Below, in pieces: positions 1-7,860 of a DNA stretch of 64,000 nucleotides (position 1 is the first letter of the stretch; each line of letters starts with the position of its first letter). A model generated the notes under the pieces. The model was not told where the DNA came from. It did not search any database and saw nothing but the letters and a program-made list of their open reading frames with translations. Where the stretch lies: the IMG/VR virus record IMGVR_UViG_3300023235_000012, positions 1-64,000 of that record; one strand, given 5' to 3'. The translations under genes and the position numbers were made by a program. The stretch comes from a virus.

Positions 1-81
1 TCGCGCAGAGTCTTTAGTGAGGGATGAGCGAACGTCTAGGCCTCAGTTATATAACTAATGTATAGTTTTTTGAAGAAGGAA

Positions 82-603
82 TCAATAATTGATTCGTCTG
101 ATTACTATCTCATCAGAGCGTTCTAGCAATGAAGGTTCTTCGGGGATTTCTGGGAGTTGATTAAATTTCTTAATACGAATGTTGCTTTTTAGTTCTCTTC
201 CTGATAAGGTTCGAGAACCTGCCATCTTATAGGCCAAAAATTTCCAATCTTTCATCTTTCTTTTAGCAAGATTATTGATCTTCTTCATAAGAAGTAAGAA
301 GTTTTTGATGAATTTTTTGTCTCTCTTCATCTCTAGGAAAAGCAGAAACATACCATCATCTGCAAGTCTATCGGAAACCTCAGTATCAAGTACTGCAAAT
401 GGACCTCGCTCAATGAAACTTGAAAGATCATATGCCGCATCCCTGTTCTCGGTACGAAAGACAACTACGATCGATTCATCATCATCTAGTATCTTACTCT
501 TATATTCATCGATGCTGATTTCATCCGAAATGACATCCAGAAGATCACCTTGAAAGAGACCTTCCGTTAAAGTCTTTTCTTTTTGATTAGATTTCAAAAT
601 CAT
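82..603 (-). CDS. Hypothetical protein (173 aa)
   Basis: I do not recognise this protein. It has an acidic N-terminal half and a lysine-rich central segment (about residues 95-125, KKINNLAKRKMKD region), with no membrane segment or clear catalytic motif. The ATG at 603 is chosen because GGAG lies 6 nt upstream; ATG at 606 and a TTG at 615 are alternatives. It overlaps the end of the next upstream gene by 17 nt, so the two are probably co-transcribed and co-translated. Confidence 0.7.
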   Translation of the reverse strand: MILKSNQKEKTLTEGLFQGDLLDVISDEISIDEYKSKILDDDESIVVVFRTENRDAAYDLSSFIERGPFAVLDTEVSDRLADDGMFLLFLEMKRDKKFIKNFLLLMKKINNLAKRKMKDWKFLAYKMAGSRTLSGRELKSNIRIKKFNQLPEIPEEPSLLERSDEIVIRRINY

Positions 604-1129
604 CATCTTCTCCAATGTCTACCGGTGCGTCGTCTGAGAAACCTTCTGATTCAAGGTTTTGATCTTCTGCTTCTCCGACGTCCCTTGTTTCAATCTTATC
701 ATCAAACATAGTCATGTCTTCAATGTCAACTTCATCAATGAAACGACGTGGGACACTAATCTCAATGAACCAAACTGGATCCTTCTTCATCTTAGGCTTC
801 TTAGAGCCATCTTCTCGATAATCATCCGGTGTGCGCACCTTAATAGCATCAATTGAATGTCCTTGCTTAAATTTTACCTTACATCCATGTTTGATAAGAG
901 CCATGCCTGCCATTGGATCAGGTAATTGATGGAACATCAAAACAACTCTAATCCAAAAACGCTCGACTTTAGGGCCAGCAACCACTTCACCTTCATACCA
1001 TCCCTGATATGAATACAGATGAAAATTGTCAAGAAATCTTTCAAACTCGACCAATGAATCAAGCAAAGATTGATGCTTGAACAATTTCTCAATTGTTTCA
1101 ATAGAGTTTAATTCTGATCCAGCCATCAT
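587..1129 (-). CDS. Hypothetical protein with acidic tail (180 aa)
   Basis: No family recognised. A mixed hydrophobic/aromatic body (about residues 20-135, with motifs such as SYQGWYEG and WFIEISVPRRF) is followed by a strongly acidic C-terminal tail rich in D and E, as in some phage DNA-mimic or assembly proteins, though this alone does not define a role. The start ATG at 1129 has AAGGA four bases upstream. It is the first gene of a two-gene minus-strand unit. Confidence 0.75.
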   Translation of the reverse strand: MMAGSELNSIETIEKLFKHQSLLDSLVEFERFLDNFHLYSYQGWYEGEVVAGPKVERFWIRVVLMFHQLPDPMAGMALIKHGCKVKFKQGHSIDAIKVRTPDDYREDGSKKPKMKKDPVWFIEISVPRRFIDEVDIEDMTMFDDKIETRDVGEAEDQNLESEGFSDDAPVDIGEDDDFEI

Positions 1130-1161
1130 TTTTTCCTTTTACTATTCTATTATTCTTATTC

Positions 1162-1170
1162 TTATTTATG
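1162..1170 (-). promoter_or_regulatory. Late-type promoter motif (minus strand)
   Basis: The minus strand reads CATAAATAA, a match to the T4 late consensus TATAAATA, 32 nt upstream of the ATG at 1129. Confidence 0.5.
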
Positions 1171-1205
1171 CCGGTGTTTTCATGACTCAATTTTTTCGGA
1201 TTTGA

Positions 1206-1231
1206 CTAAATAATCATGACGGCCGGCCGTC
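1206..1231 (+). promoter_or_regulatory. Late-type promoter plus GC-rich palindrome upstream of phoH
   Basis: CTAAATA (1206-1212) matches the late motif found before the other plus-strand genes. Six bases later lies a perfect 14-bp palindrome GACGGCCGGCCGTC (1218-1231), at about the expected transcription start. It is strikingly GC-rich for this genome and could be a protein-binding site or a 5' RNA hairpin. Confidence 0.5.
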
Positions 1232-1304
1232 TTCCTTTACTCTCAAAGATTAAGTTTTGAGGGTTTAATATCTAACTCACGTCTGTGAATAGGGAGGACA
1301 TTAA

Positions 1305-2015
1305 ATGTCACGAGCATCCAGAAAACAAAGAAAATTCCACGATAAATCATCTGAAGTTATTGACTTTCCCGCCTACCAAAGAAAAAAACAAATCCAAATT
1401 CTTCCCAAAAATCTAGAGCAAGAGGAACTCTTAGCCAAACTCGAAGATGAAAAATTAGATTATGTCGTAGCATATGGTATTGCCGGTTCAGGAAAAACAT
1501 ATATTGGTTGTGGATTCGCCGCTAATCAATTATTGACGAAACAAGTCAAGAAAATTGTTTTCGTTCGGCCAAATATTTCAATTGAAGGTGAATCGATTGG
1601 TTCTCTTCCTGGTGATCTTCTAGAAAAGATGAGGCCATGGATTGCACCTCTTATCGATGCTTTGATCGAACAAGGATACACCAAGACGGAACTCGAGAAG
1701 ATGATAAAGAATGACATCATTGAGATTGTTCCAGTGGCTTTTCTTCGTGGGCGATCTTTCAAAGACATCTTTGTTATAGCAGACGAAACACAGAATCTTT
1801 CATCAAAAGCAATGTTAAGCTTGCTTACTCGACTAGGTGAAAATAGCAAAATGATCATCATGGGTGATACCGATCAAACCGATCGAAAAGGTTCTAATGG
1901 TCTAGAAAAAATAATTAGAGAGTGTGATCATATTCGTTCTTTTGGGAAAGTAGAACTGATTGAATCAGTAAGAAATCCAGTGATAGAAGAAATCACTAAA
2001 TGTTTCATGCAGTAA
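1305..2015 (+). CDS. phoH: PhoH-like P-loop ATPase
   Basis: PhoH-family ATPase (236 aa), common in T4-like phages and related to the ATPase half of bacterial PhoH. Walker A is GIAGSGKT (about residues 59-66) and Walker B is FVIADETQN (about 155-163). A GDTDQTD motif (about 187) matches the family. The N-terminus is short and basic and there is no extra RNase or KH domain. GGGAGG seven bases before the ATG fixes the start. It is a single-gene plus-strand transcript between a late-type promoter and a strong hairpin. Role in infection unknown; proposed roles are in RNA metabolism or the phosphate-starvation response. Confidence 0.93.
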   Translation: MSRASRKQRKFHDKSSEVIDFPAYQRKKQIQILPKNLEQEELLAKLEDEKLDYVVAYGIAGSGKTYIGCGFAANQLLTKQVKKIVFVRPNISIEGESIGSLPGDLLEKMRPWIAPLIDALIEQGYTKTELEKMIKNDIIEIVPVAFLRGRSFKDIFVIADETQNLSSKAMLSLLTRLGENSKMIIMGDTDQTDRKGSNGLEKIIRECDHIRSFGKVELIESVRNPVIEEITKCFMQ

Positions 2016-2018
2016 AAT

Positions 2019-2052
2019 TATTGAGGAGAGATGTCAAAATCTCTCCTCAATA
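2019..2052 (+). terminator. Hairpin terminator after phoH
   Basis: A 14-bp perfect stem (TTTGAGGAGAGAT-type arms, 2019-2032 and 2039-2052) with a six-base loop GTCAAA, just past the phoH stop. The T-tract is weak on the plus strand (ATTTC). Confidence 0.7.
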
Positions 2053-2117
2053 TATTTCAACAATGCTTCTATTGATGAAGCCGATTTTCTAATAAAACCA
2101 ATTGGCGTGTCAGGATA

Positions 2118-2324
2118 TCAATGCAACGTCCAAATTCTTTTGAGTTCGCATGCCTTGTTTTTCTCTTCTTCACTCACCCAATCAATGTCGAAATCATATC
2201 CTCTAGGATTGGTAACAACGTCTAGAACATTAGTATAATCAGGACCGATTTCTTCATTAAAAGATAAAGAAAGACTAGAAAACTCACCATTGAGTAGTTT
2301 CAAAAGGCTCTCTTCCATTGTCAT
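2118..2324 (-). CDS. Small acidic hypothetical protein (68 aa)
   Basis: Short protein starting MTMEESLLKLL, with no recognised domain. The ATG at 2324 overlaps the stop of the upstream 55-aa gene as ATGA, indicating translational coupling; this favours it over a GTG further upstream. It is the last gene of a minus-strand run that starts with the HAD phosphatase. Confidence 0.6.
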   Translation of the reverse strand: MTMEESLLKLLNGEFSSLSLSFNEEIGPDYTNVLDVVTNPRGYDFDIDWVSEEEKNKACELKRIWTLH

Positions 2325-2488
2325 CTCTTTTGTCTTTTCGATGCCCACTTAAAGAAATCAACAGCTTTAGGATAAGACAGTAAAGACTTGTTCATATTTG
2401 AAAGGTCTTTTTTCATCTGAGCCATTTCTTCTTTACTGAACCTCTTATTCGTGAGTTCGATTTTCTTTTTTCGTAGCCAATCTAGCAT
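2321..2488 (-). CDS. Small basic hypothetical protein (55 aa)
   Basis: A lysine-rich helical peptide (MLDWLRKKKIELTNKRF start). Its ATG overlaps the upstream stop codon as TAATG, and its own TGA overlaps the next ATG as ATGA. This stop/start chaining is the main evidence that it is real. Function unknown. Confidence 0.6.
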   Translation of the reverse strand: MLDWLRKKKIELTNKRFSKEEMAQMKKDLSNMNKSLLSYPKAVDFFKWASKRQKR

Positions 2489-3078
2489 TATTTTCTCATT
2501 GTTATCGTTGATTCAATCTCTTCCCAATCCTTACACCAAGTCACTCTATCCTTAGTTTCATTCTTAAATCTTACATTTCGTAGATTTTCGATGACTATCG
2601 GAGTATGTCCATATTCCAAACCAAGCAGGGCATTCTTGACATTATCTTCAATCCAGAAGGTAGGAAAATAATCTGCTAGAAGAGTGCTTTTTGATTCACC
2701 TAACTCAACACAATGTACCTCTTTAAAAACGTCACCAAAGATATGGAATAAATTCGTTCTTCGGAGCGCTATTGTTTGAAGATTTGTCGAGCACGATGAG
2801 ATAACAACAAATTCAAACTTATGAAGATCATTAAGCTTCTTTATTGCTTCGATGGCACCGGCAATAGGAGGAAGACAACCAAACTCCCACGAATAAAGAT
2901 TGAATTCGTTTATTTCTCGACTAACATCGTAAACATCTAAGCCTAACCACTCCTTTAGATCCCAATCAGCGTTTCCTCTGGGATCTAAAGTAGTCTGATG
3001 GCGATGCTCGAAAAATAGACGAAATCCTTCTGACCATTGTAGAAGGACGTCGTCACAGTCTATTAATATCGTTTTCAT
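2488..3078 (-). CDS. HAD-superfamily 5'(3')-nucleotidase-like phosphatase
   Basis: HAD hydrolase of the 5'(3')-deoxyribonucleotidase type (196 aa). Motif I is ILIDCDDVLLQW, with the nucleophile and acid/base Asp pair near residues 7-9. Motif II is the VISSCS segment (about 93-98), followed by a conserved Lys in ESKSTLL and motif III in WIEDN. Expected reaction: dephosphorylation of (d)NMPs. The ATG at 3078 is preceded by AAGGGGGAAAG; the open frame extends 39 nt upstream but without a better ribosome site. A second, unrelated-looking NT5C-type HAD lies at 5017-5517. Confidence 0.8.
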   Translation of the reverse strand: MKTILIDCDDVLLQWSEGFRLFFEHRHQTTLDPRGNADWDLKEWLGLDVYDVSREINEFNLYSWEFGCLPPIAGAIEAIKKLNDLHKFEFVVISSCSTNLQTIALRRTNLFHIFGDVFKEVHCVELGESKSTLLADYFPTFWIEDNVKNALLGLEYGHTPIVIENLRNVRFKNETKDRVTWCKDWEEIESTITMRK

Positions 3079-3133
3079 TTCTTTCCCCCTTAGAAGAATA
3101 CAACCATATAAAGCCAACCAAAACCTAACATTA

Positions 3134-3373
3134 TCAATGGTCCAACGAAACTTTGCAGGATGGCGTGGGTTGTTTTTTATAGGTTAAGAGTTCTTTGACA
3201 TCTTCTTGCTTCAAAGTAACCGATCCGGTTAAAGCACGAAACACAAGACTGACACCAATTGCTTGAGCTACCGTTAAGAGTGGTAGATTAAAGGTTAAAA
3301 CAATGAACCACTCCCAAAGTTGCGATAGTACGAATCCACTCAACGCTGCTGCTGGCAACCAAAATACACACAT
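3134..3373 (-). CDS. Small membrane protein
   Basis: About 79 aa with two hydrophobic segments (residues 1-22 and 24-50) and a basic C-terminus. The same frame stays open upstream to about 3425 (LDTLEKRTGFICYC region) without an ATG, GTG or TTG and with AAGGA in the right place, so the true start may be a non-standard codon further upstream. Function unknown. Confidence 0.55.
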   Translation of the reverse strand: MCVFWLPAAALSGFVLSQLWEWFIVLTFNLPLLTVAQAIGVSLVFRALTGSVTLKQEDVKELLTYKKQPTPSCKVSLDH

Positions 3374-3426
3374 CAAACAATAGCAAATGAATCCTGTTCG
3401 TTTTTCTAGAGTATCTAATATCAGAT

Positions 3427-3915
3427 CTAATTCCTTTCGTTTTGAATTTCATCAAAACCCTCTGATTTTGATGGTGGAACGTAACCACGAGCCATAGAAT
3501 CAACCACGAAATCAGGTACCGACTTTCCTGTGGCGTCGAACCTGTCTTTCATCCTTTTCTTCAGAACTGCGGCAGGGACAATGAAGTTCACCGCTACCTT
3601 CCGATAACCTTTTTCATCTGCGGAACGAATGTAATCACGCCGATTTTTCTCCGTCATGTTCGTCCGATCAATAATGAAATCGTCACGGTTATCAAAAGCT
3701 TTCTTTACATTCTGTTTGAACGCATTAGTAGCCGCAACCACAAACCGCTTGAAACCTTCATTGTATGTCAATCCAGCTTCTTCGCATTTTCTGTCAATGA
3801 TGTCATCAGACGACAATGCATAGAAATTTGGGTTCTTCTTAATGAAGGCTTCTCGCCAGGTACTTTTGCCTGAAGCAGGAAGGCCGATAAGAATATAGAC
3901 TGTAGGCTGTTCCAT
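3427..3915 (-). CDS. Polynucleotide kinase-like P-loop kinase
   Basis: A 162-aa P-loop kinase of the T4 Pnk 5'-kinase type. Walker A GLPASGKST sits at residues 12-20. Then SSDDII (about 36), the IIDRTNMT lid/substrate segment (about 86-93), and R-rich motifs near 120-130. It lacks the C-terminal HAD 3'-phosphatase domain of T4 Pnk (301 aa), so it would only phosphorylate 5'-OH ends; a separate enzyme would have to heal the 3' end. Start at 3915 has AAGGAAG upstream. It is driven by its own sigma70-like promoter (3996-4023) and lies close to an RNA ligase. Confidence 0.8.
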   Translation of the reverse strand: MEQPTVYILIGLPASGKSTWREAFIKKNPNFYALSSDDIIDRKCEEAGLTYNEGFKRFVVAATNAFKQNVKKAFDNRDDFIIDRTNMTEKNRRDYIRSADEKGYRKVAVNFIVPAAVLKKRMKDRFDATGKSVPDFVVDSMARGYVPPSKSEGFDEIQNERN

Positions 3916-3995
3916 TATTCTTCCTTATTTTACTTTGTTATTTTATAATAACACACCATCAAAACATTTCAGGTTTATTTGCCAATTTATTCTAT

Positions 3996-4023
3996 ATTAT
4001 AACATCTTTTTGTAAGAAGTCAA
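3996..4023 (-). promoter_or_regulatory. Sigma70-like promoter
   Basis: Minus strand: TTGACT (4023-4018), 16-nt spacer ending in GATGT, TATAAT (4001-3996). Drives the polynucleotide kinase gene. Confidence 0.75.
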
Positions 4024-4057
4024 GAGATATTTGGTGAAGATATTTATAGAATAAAAA

Positions 4058-4280
4058 ATGGGAAAGCAGAAAACAACTGAAGAATTTATCGAATTAGCTC
4101 GTGTTCGACAATGGGAATCAATATCAATATCAGAAAACTGTCTATAAAAGACAAGAATTCCACGGAGATTTCTGGCATGGAAATCCCAGAGTGTTCGATA
4201 AAGATAAAATTCATCCAATAAAAGGAGTCACTTTTGGAGAGATATATGAAGCATCATGTGCTAAAGATCAAAAATCTTAG
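4058..4280 (+). pseudogene. Remnant of a Vsr-like homing endonuclease
   Basis: On the plus strand an ATG at 4058 begins MGKQKTTEEFIELAR, like the N-terminus of DUF723-type phage endonucleases, and stops after 29 codons. A shifted frame right after it reads EFHGDFWHGNP and then FGEIYEA, which resembles the catalytic part of Vsr-like (EDxHD) homing endonucleases. The middle of the gene is missing. It sits alone on the plus strand between minus-strand genes, as expected for a decayed selfish element. Assignment rests on short motifs. Confidence 0.5.
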
Positions 4281-4289
4281 AAAAAGGAT

Positions 4290-4979
4290 TTAATCTTGTT
4301 GTGAAGTAGGAGACGTAAGAATATTCCATTGCCAGTTTCGAGTCCAATGTTCGTCGGTTTGGACATGCTTGGCTCGGACAAATTTGGCAACATTCTGTGA
4401 GAAGTCGTTAGCTGGAAAAGAATCGGCTGTTCGCATTACAAAACCTTCTTTTTCTGGTCCAAATGCTGAATGTTTCTTTCTCTCTTCAATAAAGAACTCA
4501 GTTATGTCCTTAATTTTTGAAAACGAGCCCTTGAATATCACTGGAACCGTAGGAAGATCGTAGTGTTTTGCGTACGATTCAACACCATCCCAGGAACAAA
4601 AAATATCATCTACTTGTTCAACCGAAATTCTAGCTGCGAATAAATAAAAAGTTTCATCCATAGGAATGGTGTAAGAAATACTATGGCGTGCTGCAATGTC
4701 CTCTCCGAAAAGAGTCAACCATTCAGTGTCACGATCAACCTTCCATGCGTGATTCTTTCGGACCATTGCCATCCAACCATCGTGACTAGGCCTCAACGTA
4801 GAGCGAGCATAAACCTCTCCGCGATAAAGAGCAGTGTTCCCACCGTCGATTTTTTCGGTTACTACGACTTCTTTATCTAAGAAGAATTCTGGATCTTGAT
4901 GATAGGAATCATCTCGATGCACCGTTTCTGACCAAGGCCAATGCGGAGTTTTAGGATATCTAGATGGTCCTTGTAGCAT
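4290..4979 (-). CDS. RNA ligase (Rnl2-type nucleotidyltransferase fold)
   Basis: 229-aa ATP-dependent RNA ligase. The motif I nucleophile lysine is in TEKIDGG (about residue 43), followed by a YARS motif, EGFVMR (motif IV, about 180) and KFVRAKH (motif V, about 200). The size fits the single-domain RNA_ligase family (PF09414 type), shorter than T4 Rnl2 (334 aa). It would seal nicks or breaks in RNA after the nearby kinase makes 5'-phosphates. GAGGAA precedes the ATG. It lies in a minus-strand run with the NT5C-like phosphatase upstream. Confidence 0.82.
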   Translation of the reverse strand: MLQGPSRYPKTPHWPWSETVHRDDSYHQDPEFFLDKEVVVTEKIDGGNTALYRGEVYARSTLRPSHDGWMAMVRKNHAWKVDRDTEWLTLFGEDIAARHSISYTIPMDETFYLFAARISVEQVDDIFCSWDGVESYAKHYDLPTVPVIFKGSFSKIKDITEFFIEERKKHSAFGPEKEGFVMRTADSFPANDFSQNVAKFVRAKHVQTDEHWTRNWQWNILTSPTSQQD

Positions 4980-5016
4980 CTCATTCGTTCCTCGAAAGAG
5001 AGATTTTGATTTTCTG

Positions 5017-5517
5017 TTAAATGCCCATCTTCTTCAAAAGGGCTAGAGTACTAGCAGTGCTAGTATGCAGAAGGAAAACACCGCCAGATTGTTCCCAAGC
5101 AGCTTTGGTCTTTTCCCGGTCATCAATCAAGATGGCACCATTTAGATTATCGGTACCGCGAAGATTCATTGCATCAATGTGTTTCTCTTTTGCCCAACCA
5201 GTAATCACTGGAACATCCCAGCCGAGCTCTCGCCCGCACCAATTCCTCTTTTGGCCAGAAGCCCATCGCCCCATTGGAACGCCAGTCAGGATAGTGGGAT
5301 TAAACTTCTTGACAAAGTCCCAGAGATTTTTTCCATCTGACATCCAATCTAGATTGGCATAGAATTCATCGGTTCTTGCCAATGCTGACCACATATCCTT
5401 CATCTTCTGTTCGTGTGGAAACTTGCCCGTGACCTCTTTAACACCGCGTTCGAAATCTGCCAGACACCCGTCGAGGTCCTGGAAGATTACTGGATCTTTA
5501 AGTTCGTTCATCATCAT
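5017..5517 (-). CDS. 5'-nucleotidase (NT5C-like HAD hydrolase)
   Basis: 166-aa HAD hydrolase resembling the cytosolic 5'(3')-deoxyribonucleotidase (NT5C) family. Motif I is FQDLDGCLADFERG (Asp nucleophile about residue 14), motif II is in ILTGVPMG (about 75), motif III/IV is ILIDDREK (about 130). It probably removes phosphate from nucleoside monophosphates. Three consecutive ATGs occur at the start and no clear ribosome site is visible. It is transcribed from a near-consensus promoter at 5549-5577. Confidence 0.78.
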   Translation of the reverse strand: MMMNELKDPVIFQDLDGCLADFERGVKEVTGKFPHEQKMKDMWSALARTDEFYANLDWMSDGKNLWDFVKKFNPTILTGVPMGRWASGQKRNWCGRELGWDVPVITGWAKEKHIDAMNLRGTDNLNGAILIDDREKTKAAWEQSGGVFLLHTSTASTLALLKKMGI

Positions 5518-5569
5518 TTATAATACTTTCATTTTTCTCTATAGTTTTATAATACTTGCATTTTTCTCT
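5517..5569. repeat. Tandem duplication of a 24-bp promoter segment
   Basis: A 24-bp stretch beginning TTTATAATACTT (5517-5540) is repeated with one mismatch at 5546-5569. Each copy carries the -10 region, but only the second has a TTGACA 17 nt upstream. Confidence 0.75.
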
Positions 5570-5577
5570 TTTGTCAA
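5549..5577 (-). promoter_or_regulatory. Sigma70-like promoter
   Basis: Minus strand TTGACA (5577-5572), 17 nt, TATTAT (5554-5549). Drives the NT5C-like gene at 5517. Confidence 0.75.
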
Positions 5578-5585
5578 GAAGAAAA

Positions 5586-5882
5586 TCAAGAATCTTTTTC
5601 TGCAGGATCAACGAGTTCTGGCAGAGAAAATTGACCCCATGCTTCTCCTTCGAAGACTACGCAAGTTGTGGTTTCTTCTCCGCCGGTCTGAAGAAGAAAC
5701 CAATGGCCTTCCTTGTCAGCGAAAAGTTCTACTAATGTACCACCTGAAACACCAGCATCGATCCTTTCCATTCCTTCAAATACCATAATCTGATACGCAC
5801 GTTCTGTAGGTGCACACCGTTCATCAGCAGAAGCCAAAGCTGGAAACAAAGAGATGCAAATTACTAGAAGAAGATACTTCAT
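5586..5882 (-). CDS. Secreted/periplasmic small protein
   Basis: 98 aa with a clear Sec signal peptide: MKYLLLVICISLFPALASA followed by a DERC mature start. The mature part holds two Cys (about residues 23 and 74) that could form a disulphide, and beta-rich segments (GTLVELF, HWFLLQTGG). No family recognised. ATGA-type overlap with the upstream 50-aa gene suggests co-translation. It acts outside the cytoplasm if exported, for example at the periplasm or during lysis or exclusion; this is inference. Confidence 0.7.
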   Translation of the reverse strand: MKYLLLVICISLFPALASADERCAPTERAYQIMVFEGMERIDAGVSGGTLVELFADKEGHWFLLQTGGEETTTCVVFEGEAWGQFSLPELVDPAEKDS

Positions 5883-6031
5883 TTCAATTCTTCCAATTTT
5901 TGCTTCAATTGTTCAATCTTTTCTTCGTGTTCGGTTTGTGCTTCGAATCTATAGGTCGCATATTCACCAGAATCCAAGAATTTTTGGAGTGAAGATTGAA
6001 GCTTTTCAATTTGTTGCTCAAGATTTTTCAT
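5879..6031 (-). CDS. Small coiled-coil protein (50 aa)
   Basis: Starts MKNLEQQIEKLQSSLQKF and ends EQLKQKLEELK, with heptad-like leucines throughout, so probably one long helix. Its TGA overlaps the ATG of the secreted protein (ATGA). No recognised function. Confidence 0.6.
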   Translation of the reverse strand: MKNLEQQIEKLQSSLQKFLDSGEYATYRFEAQTEHEEKIEQLKQKLEELK

Positions 6032-6048
6032 AAAAGTATTTACTCGGA

Positions 6049-6315
6049 TTATCTATGTGGATCTTCTGGATCTTCTGGATCTTCTGGTTCTTCAAGGTAA
6101 GCGCTCTTTTCATCAGGTTTGAAATCACCATCCGCGTCAAGATACGGAGGAGGCCATCCATGCGAACGGATATTCATTCCTCTGATTATCATCTTAGGCA
6201 ATAAGTAAAGCGCCATCTTGATAGTATAAAATATTGCGCAAATCAGAATGAAGGCGAGAAAACCAAGCATTGGAGATGATACAAGTAAATCTAAGAACTT
6301 TCCTATTTCAATCAT
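6049..6315 (-). CDS. Single-pass membrane protein with acidic repeat tail
   Basis: 88 aa. One strong transmembrane helix (about residues 14-38), then a cytoplasm-like basic patch and a C-terminal tail containing three EDP repeats encoded by a short tandem repeat (TCTTCTGGA). Overlaps the upstream membrane protein gene by 4 nt. Function unknown. Confidence 0.6.
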   Translation of the reverse strand: MIEIGKFLDLLVSSPMLGFLAFILICAIFYTIKMALYLLPKMIIRGMNIRSHGWPPPYLDADGDFKPDEKSAYLEEPEDPEDPEDPHR

Positions 6316-6500
6316 TTTTTTAAGAACTCCTTAGGAAGAAATATTACGAACCATCCGAATACCAAGAAAAACAAGAAGAAGATTAAGACGAATCCATTGG
6401 ATTCATCAAAATTTGCCGAAATATATGGATACAGTATGATCTGTTGATAAGTCCAGACAACACAAAACCAAATCTTTGCGATATAAAATAAAGCATTCAT
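6312..6500 (-). CDS. Small two-helix membrane protein (62 aa)
   Basis: Starts MNALFYIAKIW and has two hydrophobic segments (about 1-24 and 36-56) ending in LPKEFLKK. The ATG at 6500 overlaps the Rnl1 stop codon (ATGA), which decides this start over an ATG 18 nt upstream. Size and topology would fit a holin, but nothing specific supports that. Confidence 0.6.
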   Translation of the reverse strand: MNALFYIAKIWFCVVWTYQQIILYPYISANFDESNGFVLIFFLFFLVFGWFVIFLPKEFLKK

Positions 6501-7810
6501 TTTTCGGAAACCTCCCAACGGACATCGTTCATCAATTTACGAACACGATCAATCTTGGATCCAGTCGTGGTTTGCTTGATCAGATAATTTCGAACAACTT
6601 CAAATGCATCCTTACCATCGTACAAAGCAAACATCAGATTCTGGATTTCTGGTTCTAATGCATCGTTGTTCTTAACGAAATCCAGAGCAAACATCTTCTT
6701 GCGTTCGTGTTCACCATTTTCGAACATTTCAAAGTTCTGTTCGTCTAAAGCAAAATCTGCACGATTATATTCGCTCATCAACTTACGACCTAAATCGAAG
6801 CACGCTTCGTTCAATTCTTTCTGGAACGTGTCGAGTCGATCTCGTTGATCTTCCATTAAAATCGCCTTCAGGTCATCGGCCTTGTCTTCAAGAACAATGC
6901 GCCAAACATCTTTCTCCTGCTGAAGGTGCGAAACAGCCTTATGCAATGAAAGATAGATGTCAGCCTTCACCTTCAGCATGTGACCATCTTCAAATCGAAT
7001 CACATAACCTTCGATTTCTTTATCTTCTCGAGCTTCCTCGATAAATTTTTCCATGGTTTCTATCGTGCCAGCGTATTGTCGAACTACTTCTACATCTAAT
7101 GCTTCACCGACACGCAAAAGAGTTTCGTGGGGCTCGTATTCACCAGTCTGATTGTCGCGGATTGCTAATAGGACCAAACGATCCTTTGGATGGTCAACTA
7201 CTATTCGATTCTTGCGTGAACAAAACTCAAAGATTGGAGTCTTCGCAATTGCAATAATTAGCTTACAAAATTCTTCGTAACCATTGTAACCGTCTTCTTC
7301 GTCTTGCTTTTCAACAAAACTATAGACTAAACTAGCTACATCAGTTGCACCCATTTTGGTGTGCCACTCAATTTCACCATTCCGTAGGAAAGGAGTGATC
7401 ATGCTGCCGTCGAGCTTTTCGAGGATCACGTGATTTTTGTCCCAGTCAATCTTCTTGAACTCCGTCTCCCGACGTTCGCCAAGATTAAAAAATTTGTGGA
7501 ACTTTCGAGCAGCGACCGTACCGTCTGGATAAAAGGTCAAACCGCGAAGTTCACGTAATATCTCAGAAAAATTTGCTTCACACGATTGAATCATCGCATT
7601 ACCGGTTTCTGAATCAACTCCTTCGATATCAAAAACCACTAAGCCCGTATCCGGGAACGTAGTAGGCATATTCACCAGATAATTGAACACAATAAAGCCG
7701 TCGCGCTGAGCTTCAATGAATTCGGTCTTACCGTCATTCAAAGAAGCATGCCAATCGATAGCATCGCGAACCTGCTGTATATTTGTAATCTCTGGAAATT
7801 CGTATTTCAT
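6497..7810 (-). CDS. rnlA: T4 RNA ligase 1-like tRNA/RNA ligase
   Basis: 437-aa Rnl1-family ligase (T4 Rnl1 is 374 aa). An N-terminal RELRGLTFYPDG segment precedes the motif I lysine in EKLDGS (about residue 131). Motif IIIa lies in FEFCSRKNRI (about 195), motif IV in EGYVIRF (about 269), motif V in LKVKADIY (about 281), followed by an Rnl1-specific helical C-terminus. In T4 this enzyme rejoins tRNA cut by the host PrrC nuclease. It is the first gene of a run transcribed from 7830-7857, with AAGGAG-type ribosome site. Confidence 0.9.
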   Translation of the reverse strand: MKYEFPEITNIQQVRDAIDWHASLNDGKTEFIEAQRDGFIVFNYLVNMPTTFPDTGLVVFDIEGVDSETGNAMIQSCEANFSEILRELRGLTFYPDGTVAARKFHKFFNLGERRETEFKKIDWDKNHVILEKLDGSMITPFLRNGEIEWHTKMGATDVASLVYSFVEKQDEEDGYNGYEEFCKLIIAIAKTPIFEFCSRKNRIVVDHPKDRLVLLAIRDNQTGEYEPHETLLRVGEALDVEVVRQYAGTIETMEKFIEEAREDKEIEGYVIRFEDGHMLKVKADIYLSLHKAVSHLQQEKDVWRIVLEDKADDLKAILMEDQRDRLDTFQKELNEACFDLGRKLMSEYNRADFALDEQNFEMFENGEHERKKMFALDFVKNNDALEPEIQNLMFALYDGKDAFEVVRNYLIKQTTTGSKIDRVRKLMNDVRWEVSEK

Positions 7811-7829
7811 TGCTCTCCTTTATGTCAGT

Positions 7830-7857
7830 AGTATAATAGAATTTCGGAAAATGCCAA
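7830..7857 (-). promoter_or_regulatory. Sigma70-like promoter
   Basis: Minus strand TTGGCA (7857-7852), 16 nt, TATACT (7835-7830), 20 nt upstream of the rnlA ATG. Confidence 0.65.
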
Positions 7858-7860
7858 GCA

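Noticed and set aside
3997-4218. A 73-aa minus-strand open frame (MDEFYLYRTLW start)
   Set aside because: It is antisense to the homing-endonuclease remnant, which has recognisable motifs, and it contains the promoter of the kinase gene.
6034-6041. Late-type promoter before the 50-aa gene at 6031
   Set aside because: The TAAATA core is only about 5 nt before the ATG, which is too close; a similar close match before 63541 was also left out.
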